From Bacteroidota bacterium (GTDB lineage: Bacteria; Bacteroidota; Bacteroidia; UKL13-3), in contig JAIXWW010000013.1 of the NCBI GenBank assembly GCA_027491085.1, positions 1-64,000 of the forward strand: 64,000 bases of DNA, written 5' to 3'. The notes below the pieces were generated by a model that saw only the letters and a program-made list of their open reading frames with translations, did no database searches and was not told where the DNA came from. Shown here one piece after another: positions 53,484-63,500 of this stretch (positions within the stretch are counted from its first letter, which is position 1; every line of letters begins with the position of its first letter). The translations under genes and the position numbers were made by a program.

Positions 53484-54806
53484 ATGCAAGTTCAAGAATT
53501 AAAAATTGTAGTAGGGTTAGATATTGGAACCACAAAAGTTTGCGCAATTGTTGGTACAAAAAATGAACATGGCAAAATTGACATTCTTGGCATGGGTAAA
53601 GCCGAGAGTTTCGGTGTAATCCGTGGTGAGGTTAGAAATATTGATAAAACGGTACAAGCTATTAACGAGGCTATTGAAAAGGCTAAAGAAAGTGTAAGTA
53701 AAAATCCTCAATCAAAAATTACTAAAATTGAGATATCTTCTGTACACGTTGGTATTGCTGGTCAGCATATTAAAAGTTTGCAACATCGTAATAGCATCAG
53801 TCGTATAAATACTGAAGATGAAATTAGTAAAGAAGATGTGGAGCGCTTAATTAAAGATACTCACAATTTGGCACTACCTCCAGGCGATAAAATTATTCAT
53901 GTTTTACCGCAGGAGTTCACTGTAGATGATATTGTAGATGTAACTGAACCTATAGGTATGACTGGTGTAAGATTGTCAAGTAATTTCCATATCATTACTG
54001 GTCATATTGATGCTATAAAAAATATTAACAAATCAGTAGTTCGAGCTAATTTATCTGTAGCAGGTTTGATTTTAGAGCCTATTTCAAGTGCAGATGCTGT
54101 TTTGGCCGATGAGGAAATGGAAGCAGGCGTTTGTTTGGTGGATATAGGCGGAGGAACTACCGATGTTGCTATTTTTAAAAATGGCATCATTCGCCATACA
54201 GCAGTTATTCCTTTTGGTGGTAATATTATTTCTGAAGATATAACCGAAGGTTGTCAAGTATTGCGTAACCAAGCTGAATTATTAAAAACAAAATTTGGTT
54301 CTGCATTGGCTGAACAAAATAAGGACAATGAAATTGTTACTATTCCTAGCTTTAGAGGTCGTTCGCCAAAAGAAGTTTCTATAAAAAATTTAGCGTTGGT
54401 TATTCAAGCTAGGGTAGAAGAAATTTTCGAATCAGTATTATATGAAATAAAAGCTTCAGGTTTAGAAAAGAAATTGAATGCAGGTATCGTTATAACTGGT
54501 GGTGGTTCTCAATTAAAACATTTAACGATGTTGGTAGAATTGGTAACTGGCATGGATGCTCGTATTGGTTATGCCAATGAGCATTTAGGAAAATCGCATA
54601 TTGAAGAAATTAAAAGCCCCATGTATGCCACAGCCGTTGGTTTGGTTATTAAGGGTTTTGAGGGTGTGAATTTTGATGATGAGGATATTAAAGAAGATGT
54701 GGAGCCAATAAATAAAAAAGAACCTAAAACAGGTGGTTTATTAAAAGGCTTGGTTAAAAAATATAATAATTGGATGTTTAATGATGAAGACATGAAAGAC
54801 TTTTAG
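53484..54806 (+). CDS. ftsA: Cell division protein FtsA
   Basis: Actin-like ATPase that ties FtsZ filaments to the membrane. With the chosen start it is 440 residues. Phosphate 1 is IVVGLDIGTTKVCAIVG, the 1C subdomain follows at about 85-160, VCLVDIGGGTTDVAIFKNG is phosphate 2, and GIVITGGGSQLKHL is the adenosine motif. The C-terminal GGLLKGLVKKYNNWMFNDED carries a basic amphipathic helix for membrane binding. An earlier in-frame start at 53415 lies inside ftsQ and would add 23 basic residues not typical of the family, so the ATG at 53484 (MQVQELKIVV) is preferred. Confidence 0.95.
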   Translation: MQVQELKIVVGLDIGTTKVCAIVGTKNEHGKIDILGMGKAESFGVIRGEVRNIDKTVQAINEAIEKAKESVSKNPQSKITKIEISSVHVGIAGQHIKSLQHRNSISRINTEDEISKEDVERLIKDTHNLALPPGDKIIHVLPQEFTVDDIVDVTEPIGMTGVRLSSNFHIITGHIDAIKNINKSVVRANLSVAGLILEPISSADAVLADEEMEAGVCLVDIGGGTTDVAIFKNGIIRHTAVIPFGGNIISEDITEGCQVLRNQAELLKTKFGSALAEQNKDNEIVTIPSFRGRSPKEVSIKNLALVIQARVEEIFESVLYEIKASGLEKKLNAGIVITGGGSQLKHLTMLVELVTGMDARIGYANEHLGKSHIEEIKSPMYATAVGLVIKGFEGVNFDDEDIKEDVEPINKKEPKTGGLLKGLVKKYNNWMFNDEDMKDF

Positions 54807-54890
54807 TTTTTGTGTTAAAATAAATGAAAGTAAAAATCGCGCTTAGCAATTGTTGATTTAAATAATTGTTTTGGGCTAAAATATAATACC

Positions 54891-56588
54891 ATGGAAACAA
54901 GATTGAAATTTAATTTACCTAAGGAAAAGTCATCCATTATTAAGGTGATTGGCGTTGGTGGAGGCGGAGGAAATGCTGTAAATCACATGCATGACCAAGG
55001 AATAAAAGGGGTAGATTTTATTATTTGTAATACCGATTTGCAAGCTTTAGAAGCAAGTGCAATTCCCAATAAAATACAGTTAGGTGCAAGCTTAACCCAA
55101 GGTTTGGGTGCGGGCGCTAATCCTGAAGTTGGTAAAAAAGCTGCTATGGAAGCCATTGAGGATATTATAGATATGCTTGGGGTTAATACCAAAATGCTTT
55201 TTATTACCGCAGGTATGGGTGGCGGAACTGGAACAGGTGCTGCGCCAATTATTGCTAAAACAGCAAAAGAAATGGATATTTTAACAGTTGGTATTGTTAC
55301 TACTCCATTTAATTTTGAAGGTAAACGAAGAAAAACTTTTGCAGACGAAGGTTTAGAAAACTTAAAACGTTCTGTTGATTGTTTGCTTATAATTAGCAAC
55401 GATAAAATTAAAGATATGTATGGCAATCTAGCGCTTCGCGAAGCGTTTGGACATGCCAATAACATTTTAACTACTGCCGCTAAAGGTATTGCCGAAATTA
55501 TTACACATCCTGGGTATATCAACGTGGATTTTGAGGATGTAAAAACGGTAATGAAAACTAGTGGTGTTGCCTTAATGGGTAGTGCTATGGCTGAAGGTGA
55601 GGATAGGGCTTTAGTGGCTGTTAAGTCAGCATTGGCTTCGCCATTATTAAACGATAATCAAATTCTAGGCGCTAAAAACATTTTATTAAACATTTCATCA
55701 GGAACTGAAGAGGTGTTAATGGAAGAGTTTGAACAAATTTCATCATACATTCAAAACGAAAGTGGCTTAACTGCAGAGTTAATTTTAGGAACCAGTTTCG
55801 ATGAAACATTAGGAAACAAAATTTCGGTAACTTTAATTGCTACTGGATTTGATAGCAAACCACGCGAAAATAAGGTGATAGTGGGTTCCACCATTAGTGA
55901 GAATGTTCCTCAAAATACAGTAATAGTAAAGCCTACAATTGTAGATACTAAGCCCGAGGTGGTGCAAGTTGTGCAAACCAATCCTAATCCGTCACCCGTT
56001 AATACAATTAATAATACCGTTGAGGTAAAACAAACTGAACGCAAAGTAGAAGAGCCAATTAGAATTAATTTGCTTGAAGAAGAACCTAAGGTTGAAGAGG
56101 TGAATAATGAAGAATTACGTTTTGAATTAAGAGTTGAAGAAGTACAAGAAGAGGAGATTGTTGAAAATAGCTCAATTGAATTGAAAATTGATGAATCGTT
56201 TATGATTACTGATGCTATTGATTTTGTTGAAGATAGACAAGCCTTTGAAATGCCAACTTTTATAGAAAGTAATCCTGCAACAACAACTAAAACGTATGGA
56301 TTAAATGACGAATATGAGGTAACTTCAAATACGGAACAAGATAAAAAAATTGAACGTCAAATTCAACGCATTAAGGAGTTAAAAAATTTAAATATTACAA
56401 TTAATAATCCTCAAGGTTTGCGTGACTTAGAGAAAGAGCCAGCATATTTAAGACGTAATAAAAAATTAGATGATGTGCCACATAGCTCTGAACCACAAAT
56501 ATCGCGTTTAAGTTTGTTTGAAGATTTAACCACTGGTAAATCAGAGATAAAAACCAATAATTCTTTTTTACACGATAACGTAGATTAG
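54891..56588 (+). CDS. ftsZ: Cell division protein FtsZ
   Basis: Tubulin-like GTPase that forms the Z ring. 565 residues, much longer than the roughly 390 of Escherichia coli FtsZ. GTPase part at about 15-320: IIKVIGVGGGGGNAVNHM, the signature ITAGMGGGTGTGAAPIIAK near 107-125, NDKIKDMYGNLALREAFGHANN. The rest, about 330-565, is a long acidic, Asn/Thr-rich linker with EEVQEEEIVENSSIELKIDE, ending in a positively and negatively charged tail (LRRNKKLDDVPHSSEPQISRLSLFEDLTTGK). Such long linkers are normal in Bacteroidota. Last gene of the cluster, before a strong terminator. Confidence 0.97.
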   Translation: METRLKFNLPKEKSSIIKVIGVGGGGGNAVNHMHDQGIKGVDFIICNTDLQALEASAIPNKIQLGASLTQGLGAGANPEVGKKAAMEAIEDIIDMLGVNTKMLFITAGMGGGTGTGAAPIIAKTAKEMDILTVGIVTTPFNFEGKRRKTFADEGLENLKRSVDCLLIISNDKIKDMYGNLALREAFGHANNILTTAAKGIAEIITHPGYINVDFEDVKTVMKTSGVALMGSAMAEGEDRALVAVKSALASPLLNDNQILGAKNILLNISSGTEEVLMEEFEQISSYIQNESGLTAELILGTSFDETLGNKISVTLIATGFDSKPRENKVIVGSTISENVPQNTVIVKPTIVDTKPEVVQVVQTNPNPSPVNTINNTVEVKQTERKVEEPIRINLLEEEPKVEEVNNEELRFELRVEEVQEEEIVENSSIELKIDESFMITDAIDFVEDRQAFEMPTFIESNPATTTKTYGLNDEYEVTSNTEQDKKIERQIQRIKELKNLNITINNPQGLRDLEKEPAYLRRNKKLDDVPHSSEPQISRLSLFEDLTTGKSEIKTNNSFLHDNVD

Positions 56589-56606
56589 TAAATTTTATAA
56601 TAATGG

Positions 56607-56647
56607 AAAAGCCTTGTATTACGTAAGTTTTACAAGGCTTTTTTTAT
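56607..56647. terminator. Bidirectional terminator at end of dcw cluster
   Basis: A perfect 12-bp stem AAAAGCCTTGTA / TACAAGGCTTTT (56607-56642, 12-base loop) with a T tract to 56647 for the plus strand and A4 on the other side. It closes ftsZ and also lies at the 3' end of the convergent MscS gene. Confidence 0.92.
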
Positions 56648-57726
56648 TTGCCTAAAAATACCGTTTGTGTTGGGTATGCAAATTGACAATTATTTTGCTC
56701 TACAATTTCTAGTATCTGCACATTTATTTCTTCCTTAACTCTTGCCATTGCATCATAAATATTTGATTTTACAAAATAAATAACCAATATATTCAGTGAG
56801 CTAGAGTCGAAATCAGTAAAATGAACAGTCATTTCATCACTTGTTTCGGTATTTTTCTCAATCACTGATTTTATTTCATCTATTATTTTTAAAATATTTT
56901 TTGATTGGCTACCATAGGTTAATTGCAAGGTAAATTTTACCCTTCTTTCGTGACTCAAACTAATATTATTTAAGGTTGAATCAACCATTTTTTTATTAGG
57001 AACAGTTACCAAAGTTCTATCTAAAGTTCTTACACGAGTAGTTCTAAATCCTACACGCTCTACTACTCCTTTAACATCCGAAATTTCAATTTGATCGCCA
57101 ACTTTGAAAGGTTTGTCTAGGTAAATAATAAATGAACCAAATAAGTTGGCTATGGTATCTTGAGCAGCCAAAGCTATGGCTAAACCTCCAATTCCTAAAC
57201 TAGCTATTAGTGCAGTAATATTTACTTCAAAGGCTAAACCTAAAGTGATAAAGAAAGCAAAAATTACTACAATTATTTTTGATAGTTCTTTTAAAAACCT
57301 AATCAAATCAAGGTTTACGTGTTCAATATCGCTTTCAATTAAAACATAAGCAATAAAATCGGCAGCTTTTAGAACAAGCTTGGTAATAACTGTAATTAAG
57401 GCAATTTCAAAAGCAGCTTCAAGCACCCAACGTACTCCAAATTTTTCTATTTTGTCAAAATTCCACGCTTCTGGAAAGTTAAGTCTGTTAAAGGCAATAA
57501 AAATGATAATTAATGAAATTAATTGCTCAAAAGGTGTTCTTATTAACTCTAAAAATTTATCGTAAAATTCGTTGTTGGTAATACCTTTGAAAATGCGAAA
57601 GGTTTGTTTACTTATAATATTCGCAAATAAACGTTTCAGCAAAAAGCCAAATAGTAAAATAGCTGCGCAAATAAGGTATTCGCGCAGCGGATTTTCTAAA
57701 AATTTTATTTCTAATGTTTCTTGCAT
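56644..57726 (-). CDS. MscS-family mechanosensitive channel
   Basis: A 360-residue inner-membrane channel that releases ions when membrane tension rises. Four or five helices: LREYLICAAILLFGFLLKRLF, EQLISLIIIFIAFNRL, the group WVLEAAFEIALITVITKLVLKAADF, KELSKIIVVIFAFFITLGLAFEVNITALIASLGIGGLAIALAAQDTIANLFGSFIIYLDKPFKVGDQIEI with the pore-lining Ala/Gly helix and the hinge. The beta domain VVERVGFRTTRVRTLDRTLVTVPNKKMVDSTLNN is conserved. Upstream is the repeat-rich spacer 57727-57927, on the minus strand. Probably transcribed alone or with the dehydrogenase upstream. Confidence 0.92.
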   Translation of the reverse strand: MQETLEIKFLENPLREYLICAAILLFGFLLKRLFANIISKQTFRIFKGITNNEFYDKFLELIRTPFEQLISLIIIFIAFNRLNFPEAWNFDKIEKFGVRWVLEAAFEIALITVITKLVLKAADFIAYVLIESDIEHVNLDLIRFLKELSKIIVVIFAFFITLGLAFEVNITALIASLGIGGLAIALAAQDTIANLFGSFIIYLDKPFKVGDQIEISDVKGVVERVGFRTTRVRTLDRTLVTVPNKKMVDSTLNNISLSHERRVKFTLQLTYGSQSKNILKIIDEIKSVIEKNTETSDEMTVHFTDFDSSSLNILVIYFVKSNIYDAMARVKEEINVQILEIVEQNNCQFAYPTQTVFLGK

Positions 57727-57927
57727 TGGTTATAAGTTAATAGAGTTATAAGTTTATAAGTTAATATAGTTGATTGGTTGAAAGTTAAAATTAAAAGATT
57801 GCAAAATCACAAAATTATCAGATAAATAGAATTAACCAATTTTACAGTTAGCCAATTAATTAGTTCAACCATCCAACAATTTAACAATTCACTTAATCAA
57901 CTTTATTAATCAATCTCCTTATCAACC
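57727..57927. repeat. Short-word iterated spacer upstream of MscS gene
   Basis: Iterations of TTATAAGTTAATAGAG, TTATAAGTTTATAAGTTAAT (57730-57768), then TTGATTGGTTGAAAGTTAAA, and TTAACCAATTTTACAGTTAG, CCAACAATTTAACAATTCAC. Same word style as 51660-51708. No coding frame. Confidence 0.6.
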
Positions 57928-59166
57928 TTACTTCACCAAATTCACCAAAGCCATTTCTAAGCCTTTTTTCAAAAAGCCAGTATGTTTAGGATTAAATTGA
58001 TGTAAGCGCATCATGGCTTCCCAAATAATCTTTGATGAATCTTTAAAAATAGCTTCATCAGTAGTATCTACTTCATCATTGCTTTGGCAATAGGCAAAAA
58101 CACGAGCCATACCACAATTAGCAATAAAATCAGGGATTACAGCCACTCTATCATCAGTATAGTTAGCTATTGGTCCCATAAATATTTCTTGGTCGGCAAA
58201 AGGTACATTTGCACCGCAGCTTATTACCTCTAATTCATTTTCTACCATTCTATCTACTTGCTCTTGCGTTAATAAACGTGATGCAGCAGCAGGTACAAAT
58301 ATTTCAGCTCTAATATCCCAAATTTTTGAATTTACTTCTTCAAAACTCAACATATCAGGATGTACCAAAGTATTGCCTTGTTTGTTTAAGAAAAGGTCTT
58401 TTATTTCTTCTTTCGAAAAGCCGTTGTTATTAATTAAACCACCGTTTCTATCAATAATACCAACTATCATTACACCATATAAACTTAAGTAATAAGCAGC
58501 AGCAGCTCCTACATTACCCCAGCCTTGAATAATGGCACGTTTCATATTTACATTTCCGCCCCAAATACCATAATAATGACGAACTGCTTCAGCTACACCA
58601 AAACCTGTAATCATATCGGCTGTAACTAAATTTTTATCATCAGCAGGAATAAAACGTAGGTCGGTTAATTTTTTTGAAACACCTTCAGTTAAATTAGCAA
58701 TACGCTTTTTGGTAGATTCTGCATTTACTTTAAAATGCCCATTTACCACACCTTCTTGAGGATGTAATAAACCTAGTTTTTCAGTAATTGGAATCACTTC
58801 ATGAATTTCATCTACGTTTAAATCGCCACCAGTACCGTAGTATGTTTTAAGTAATGGCATAACTGCTTTATACCAACGCTCTAAAACACCTTTTTTACGA
58901 GGATCAGCAGGATCGAAGTTGATACCAGACTTAGCTCCACCAATGGCAGGTCCTGCAATGGTAAATTTAATTTCCATTGTTTTGGCTAAGGAGGTAACTT
59001 CATGTTTGTTCAAACCTTTGCGCATACGAGTTCCTCCGCCTGCAGCACCTCCGCGTAATGAGTTAATAACTACCCAGCCTTCAGCTTCGGTTTCACTGTC
59101 TTTCCATTCAAAAACAATCTCAGGTTGTTTGTCTTCGTATTTTTTTATTAATTTATCTAATTGCAT
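57928..59166 (-). CDS. Glu/Leu/Phe/Val-type amino acid dehydrogenase
   Basis: A 412-residue NAD(P)-dependent enzyme that deaminates an amino acid to the 2-oxoacid. The substrate domain opens with VINSLRGGAAGGGTRMRKGLNKHEVTSLAKTMEIKFTIAGPAIGGAKSGINFDP; Lys67 and Lys79 match the substrate and catalytic lysines. YGTGGDLNVDEIHEV provides the catalytic Asp. The dinucleotide motif IQGWGNVGAAAAYYLSLYG is near 216-235. In place of the usual GGAKGGI it reads GGAKSGI. I cannot tell glutamate from leucine or other substrates by eye. The spacer at 59167 separates it from anmK. Confidence 0.9.
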   Translation of the reverse strand: MQLDKLIKKYEDKQPEIVFEWKDSETEAEGWVVINSLRGGAAGGGTRMRKGLNKHEVTSLAKTMEIKFTIAGPAIGGAKSGINFDPADPRKKGVLERWYKAVMPLLKTYYGTGGDLNVDEIHEVIPITEKLGLLHPQEGVVNGHFKVNAESTKKRIANLTEGVSKKLTDLRFIPADDKNLVTADMITGFGVAEAVRHYYGIWGGNVNMKRAIIQGWGNVGAAAAYYLSLYGVMIVGIIDRNGGLINNNGFSKEEIKDLFLNKQGNTLVHPDMLSFEEVNSKIWDIRAEIFVPAAASRLLTQEQVDRMVENELEVISCGANVPFADQEIFMGPIANYTDDRVAVIPDFIANCGMARVFAYCQSNDEVDTTDEAIFKDSSKIIWEAMMRLHQFNPKHTGFLKKGLEMALVNLVK

Positions 59167-59281
59167 AATAGTTCTTAGTTAATAGTTCTTAGTTTCTTAG
59201 TTCTAAGTTTATAGTTGTTAGTAATTAGTACTTTGTTGTTTTTATTTGGTAATTTTCCAATCTTTTAATTTTCCAATTTTT
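59167..59281. repeat. Short-word iterated spacer upstream of the dehydrogenase
   Basis: TAATAGTTCTTAGTTAATAG, TTCTTAGTTTCTTAGTTCTA, AGTTTATAGTTGTTAGTAAT, then TTTTCCAATCTTTTAATTTT and CCAATTTTTCTAATC. A degenerate iteration of TAGTTCT and related words. No coding frame. Confidence 0.6.
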
Positions 59282-60367
59282 CTAATCTTTTAATTTCCCA
59301 ATCAACCTGTTGAAATTTCCGTGTAAAGCACCGCCAATGCTATTACTAACTGCTCCTGTAACAGACTTCAATATATTGATTTCGTTCCTTATTCTTAACA
59401 CACCTAAAAAAGCAAATATCAATGCTTCTTTGTAATTGATGGTTAAACTATCTGGAATTATAATTTGTGTTTTAGTTAATGTTTGAATGTTTTGAATTAA
59501 AATTTTATTATGTGCTCCACCGCCCGTTACCAATATATTATCAATATTTTCAGTATTTATTACTTTGGCAATTTGTTGGGCTACATGTAAATTAACTGAA
59601 GCCATTTTATCGGGTATTGAAATGGTTTCAAATCGATTTAGTATAGGAAGAAATGATTGGTTAAACCATTCAATTCCTAACGATTTAGCATTATTTTTTT
59701 TGTAAAAATCAAGGTTATTCAATTCCATTAATAATTCATCATGTATACTTCCACTTGCAGCAATTTTACCATCCTCGTCAAATGGTAAATTTATTTCATT
59801 TGCCATCAAGTTAAAAGCCATATTACATGGTGAAATATCAAATGCTTTTTGACTATTTTTAAAACTAATGTTTGAAAAGCCACCTAAATTCAAGCATGCA
59901 TCGTAATCGTTAAATAAAAATTGGTCACCAATTGGAACCAATGGTGCACCTTGTCCGCCAAGAACTACATCCATGGCCCTGAAATTATTCACTACAGGTA
60001 AACCACACTCAGCACTTATACCTGCCCCGCAACCTACTTGGGCTGTAAACCCATTTTCAGGTTGATGAAAAATAGTATGTCCATGAGATGAAACAAAATC
60101 AACTTTAAGTTTTTGCTCGTCAATAAATTGACGTGTTATTTTTCCTAAATACCTACCGTAAAAAGCATCTGTTTTAGGAAATATATGAATGGGTTGTTGG
60201 TGTAATTGAGATAAACGTACCATCCAATTTTGCTCGTAAGGAAAGGTTTTGGCCTCTTTAATTGTAAAACTCCATTTTTGATTTTCACACAAAAATTCGC
60301 AATAAGCTATATCCACTCCATCCATAGAAGTGCCACTCATTAAGCCAATTACATTGTATTTTATCAC
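59282..60367 (-). CDS. anmK: Anhydro-N-acetylmuramic acid kinase
   Basis: Phosphorylates and opens 1,6-anhydro-MurNAc from recycled wall fragments, giving MurNAc-6-phosphate. 361 residues. Starts with MIKYNVIGLMSGTSMDGVDIAYCEF (GxMSGTSxDGxD, the ATP/sugar motif); FVSSHGHTIFHQPENG; NLGGFSNISF; FDISPCNMAFNLMANEINLPFDEDGKIAASG; and LVTGGGAHNKILIQNI, all family signatures. Complements the dcw cluster upstream as the recycling arm. Starts at the ATG 60367; upstream is the divergent large surface protein gene at 60513. Confidence 0.95.
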   Translation of the reverse strand: MIKYNVIGLMSGTSMDGVDIAYCEFLCENQKWSFTIKEAKTFPYEQNWMVRLSQLHQQPIHIFPKTDAFYGRYLGKITRQFIDEQKLKVDFVSSHGHTIFHQPENGFTAQVGCGAGISAECGLPVVNNFRAMDVVLGGQGAPLVPIGDQFLFNDYDACLNLGGFSNISFKNSQKAFDISPCNMAFNLMANEINLPFDEDGKIAASGSIHDELLMELNNLDFYKKNNAKSLGIEWFNQSFLPILNRFETISIPDKMASVNLHVAQQIAKVINTENIDNILVTGGGAHNKILIQNIQTLTKTQIIIPDSLTINYKEALIFAFLGVLRIRNEINILKSVTGAVSNSIGGALHGNFNRLIGKLKD

Positions 60368-60512
60368 TTATTTAGTTAAAAATTGGGTGTGCGAATATAT
60401 TACAATAATGCCTTTCAGTGGCTATTTTTTCTCATTGAAAAATATTACAAGAAGAATTTTTTTTTAAGCAGAATTTAATTATACTTGTCATAGTAATATT
60501 AATAAAAATTTC

Positions 60513-63500
60513 ATGAAAAAATTTCTTACAAAACTCAATTTTAATTTATCTGTTTCACTTTTAATACTCTTATTCATAAGTGTATTTGGAAGTGAATCGC
60601 GAGCTCAAGTTTCAAACTATGTTTTTACAGCAAGTTCTGGAACTTTCGTACCCCTTTCAGGCGGTACAACAATGATTTTATCTGGAGGTACTACCGATGA
60701 TGGGTATTATAATAATATTCCATTAGGATTTAACTTTAACTACGATGGAGCTACCTATAATACAGCTGCTGGTTGTACAAATGGTTGGTTAAGTTTAATA
60801 GGTTCCATGACAGAAAATGCATGGACTAATAATTTAAACTCAGGCATTCCTGCTGCAAGGCCTATATTAGCACCTTTGTGGGATGACCATGATGGTTCAG
60901 GCATTACATTTACTTATAAAACGGATTATATTGCTGCTACAAGTGATAGTGTTTTTACCGCAGAGTGGCTTGATGTTGATTGGCAGTTTCAAGGAGGATC
61001 AACCATCTCTTTTCAAGTAAAGTTATTTAAAAACTCTGGTAATATTCAATTTATTTACCGTCAAGAATCTACTCCAGTTTTTGGTGTGTCAGCCTCTATT
61101 GGTATATCAAGCGTGACAACAGGTATCAATAAATTTCTTTCTTTAAATGGTTCTAGCGCTGCTCCTTCTGTTAGTTATACAGTTGAAACAACTAGTATTA
61201 GCACAAAGCCTGCCACAGGTCAAATTTATCAATTTGCTCCGCCAATTCCAGCTGCTCCTGTAATGATTACAGGTACTAAAACCAATGTGTTAACTAATAC
61301 AGCAACACTCTCTGGTACTATAGTAGGTAATACATTCCCTGCCATTACAACAAGTGGAGTTGTTGTTGGAACAAGTCCAAGTCCTACAATTGGTGATCCT
61401 TTAGTTATTGATTCAATAACAACCCCAGTTGCAACTTCGGGTTCTTTTACAAAAAATATTGCGGGATTAAATAATTCAACTACTTATTTTTACCGTGCTT
61501 ATGCAATTAATAGTATTGGTACAACTTATGGTGCAGATAGTAGTTTTACTACCAATGCAGGTTCTACCACTGCTAACATAATTAGTATTGGTGCTACCGG
61601 AGTAACAACTAACTCATCTAATATAGGAGGAACAATAGTTAACAATGGTGGAGATCCAATAACCACAAGTGGTGTTGTATATGCTACTACATCTCTACCA
61701 GCTATAGGTGGTTCAGGTGTTTTTGATTCTGTTACAACGCCTAATATTTCTTCAGGTTCTTTTAATTTTATTTTAGGAGGATTAACTCATTCTACAAAAT
61801 ACTATTACCGCGCTTATGCCATTAACAGCATAGGTACTGCATATAGCATTCAAGATAGTTTCACAACAGCACCAATAATTTCGGTATTACCATATAGTGA
61901 AAATTTTGATGCAGCTACTACTAGTTGGACTACAAATTCAATAAATGGAGGAACCAATGCTTGGGAGAAGGGAAGTCCTACAAAAACAAATTTAAACGGT
62001 CCTTTTTCTGCACCAAATTGTTTTGTTACCAAATTGTCAGGTAATTATTTAGGAACTGAAGACTGTGGTTTAACTTCTCCACAATTTGATTTTTCTGGAT
62101 TAACTGTTACTCCCGTGATTAGTTTTAAACATAAATTTGACGAGTCAAATGATGTTGATTGGGATGGTGGTGTAGTAGAAATATCTATTAATAATGGTGC
62201 ATGGACAAGGCTAGATAATAACACAGGTACTGGAACCAATTTTAATACAATCAATAGTACTGCATGGTATAATAATAGTTCTGGAAATGGAACTTTAGGT
62301 GCAAATAAATTTAATGATTTAAGCACATCATACGCTTCTCAAGTTAATGGTTGGATTACTTCAATAACTCCATTATCTGGAGCTATGGGGCAATCAAATG
62401 TAAAAGTAAGATTCCGTTTTTGGGCTGATCCATTTGTAGATGAAGGTTGGGCAGTTGATAATATTGATGTGTTTTTACCTGTTAGTCCTACCGTTTCTAC
62501 TAATAGCAATTCAAATATTACATCTAATTCAGCTACACTGAGCGGTAATATCATTTCCAATGGATTTAGTGCCATAACTGAAAGTGGAGTTGTTTATAGC
62601 ACATCTCCAGCTCCAGTTCGTGGTGCTTTAGGTGTTGTAGATTCAGCTTCAAGTCCTTTAGCTACAACAGGTGTATTTTCTAAAGGTATTAGTGGTTTAA
62701 ATAATTCTACAACATACTATTACCGTGCATATGCTAAAAATGATGTGGGCACAACTTATGGACCTGATAGTGTTTTTACAACCAATGCAAGTTCAACAAT
62801 CGCTTCAATAAATGCAAATACTGCAACTTTAATTAAAGCAACTAGTGCTGTATTGGGTGCTACTATAGTTAACAATGGAGGCGACCCAATCACTTTAAGT
62901 GGTATAGTTTTTTCAACTACTTCTTTGCCTACAATAGGTGCAGTTGGTGTTGTTGATTCTGTTACTACACCTAATATTTCTTCTGGTTCATTTAATTTCA
63001 CATTAGCGGGTTTAACTCACTCAACTAAATACTATTATCGCGCATATGCTATTAACAGTATTGGAACAGCATATAGCACAGAGGATAGTTTTACAACAGC
63101 TCCAATTATTTCTGCTTTGCCTTACAGTGAAAACTTTGATATAATTAATAATAATGGATGGGGTGCAAGTACTGTTTCTGGAGTAATTAATCCTTGGCAG
63201 TTAGGCACTCCTGCAAAAACTAATATTAACAATGCATTTAGTGCACCAAATGCATGGGTAACCAATATTACTGGTAATTATGCAAACAGTACTAATGCAG
63301 CATTAACGTCTCCTCAGTTTGATTTCTCTGCGCAAACCGTAGATCCAATATTAAGATTTCAACATAAGTTTCGTACAATATCTGGAGTAGATATTGCAAT
63401 TGTTGAAATATCAATCAATAATGGTCCTTGGACTCAATTAGATAATAATTTTGGTACAGGTACTAATTTTAACAGTTCAAATGGAAGCTTGGGTTGGTAT

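Noticed and set aside
55432..55445. 14-bp palindrome CGCTTCGCGAAGCG in ftsZ
   Set aside because: It lies in conserved codons of the ftsZ frame (LALREAFG), so the dyad can be explained by coding and chance.
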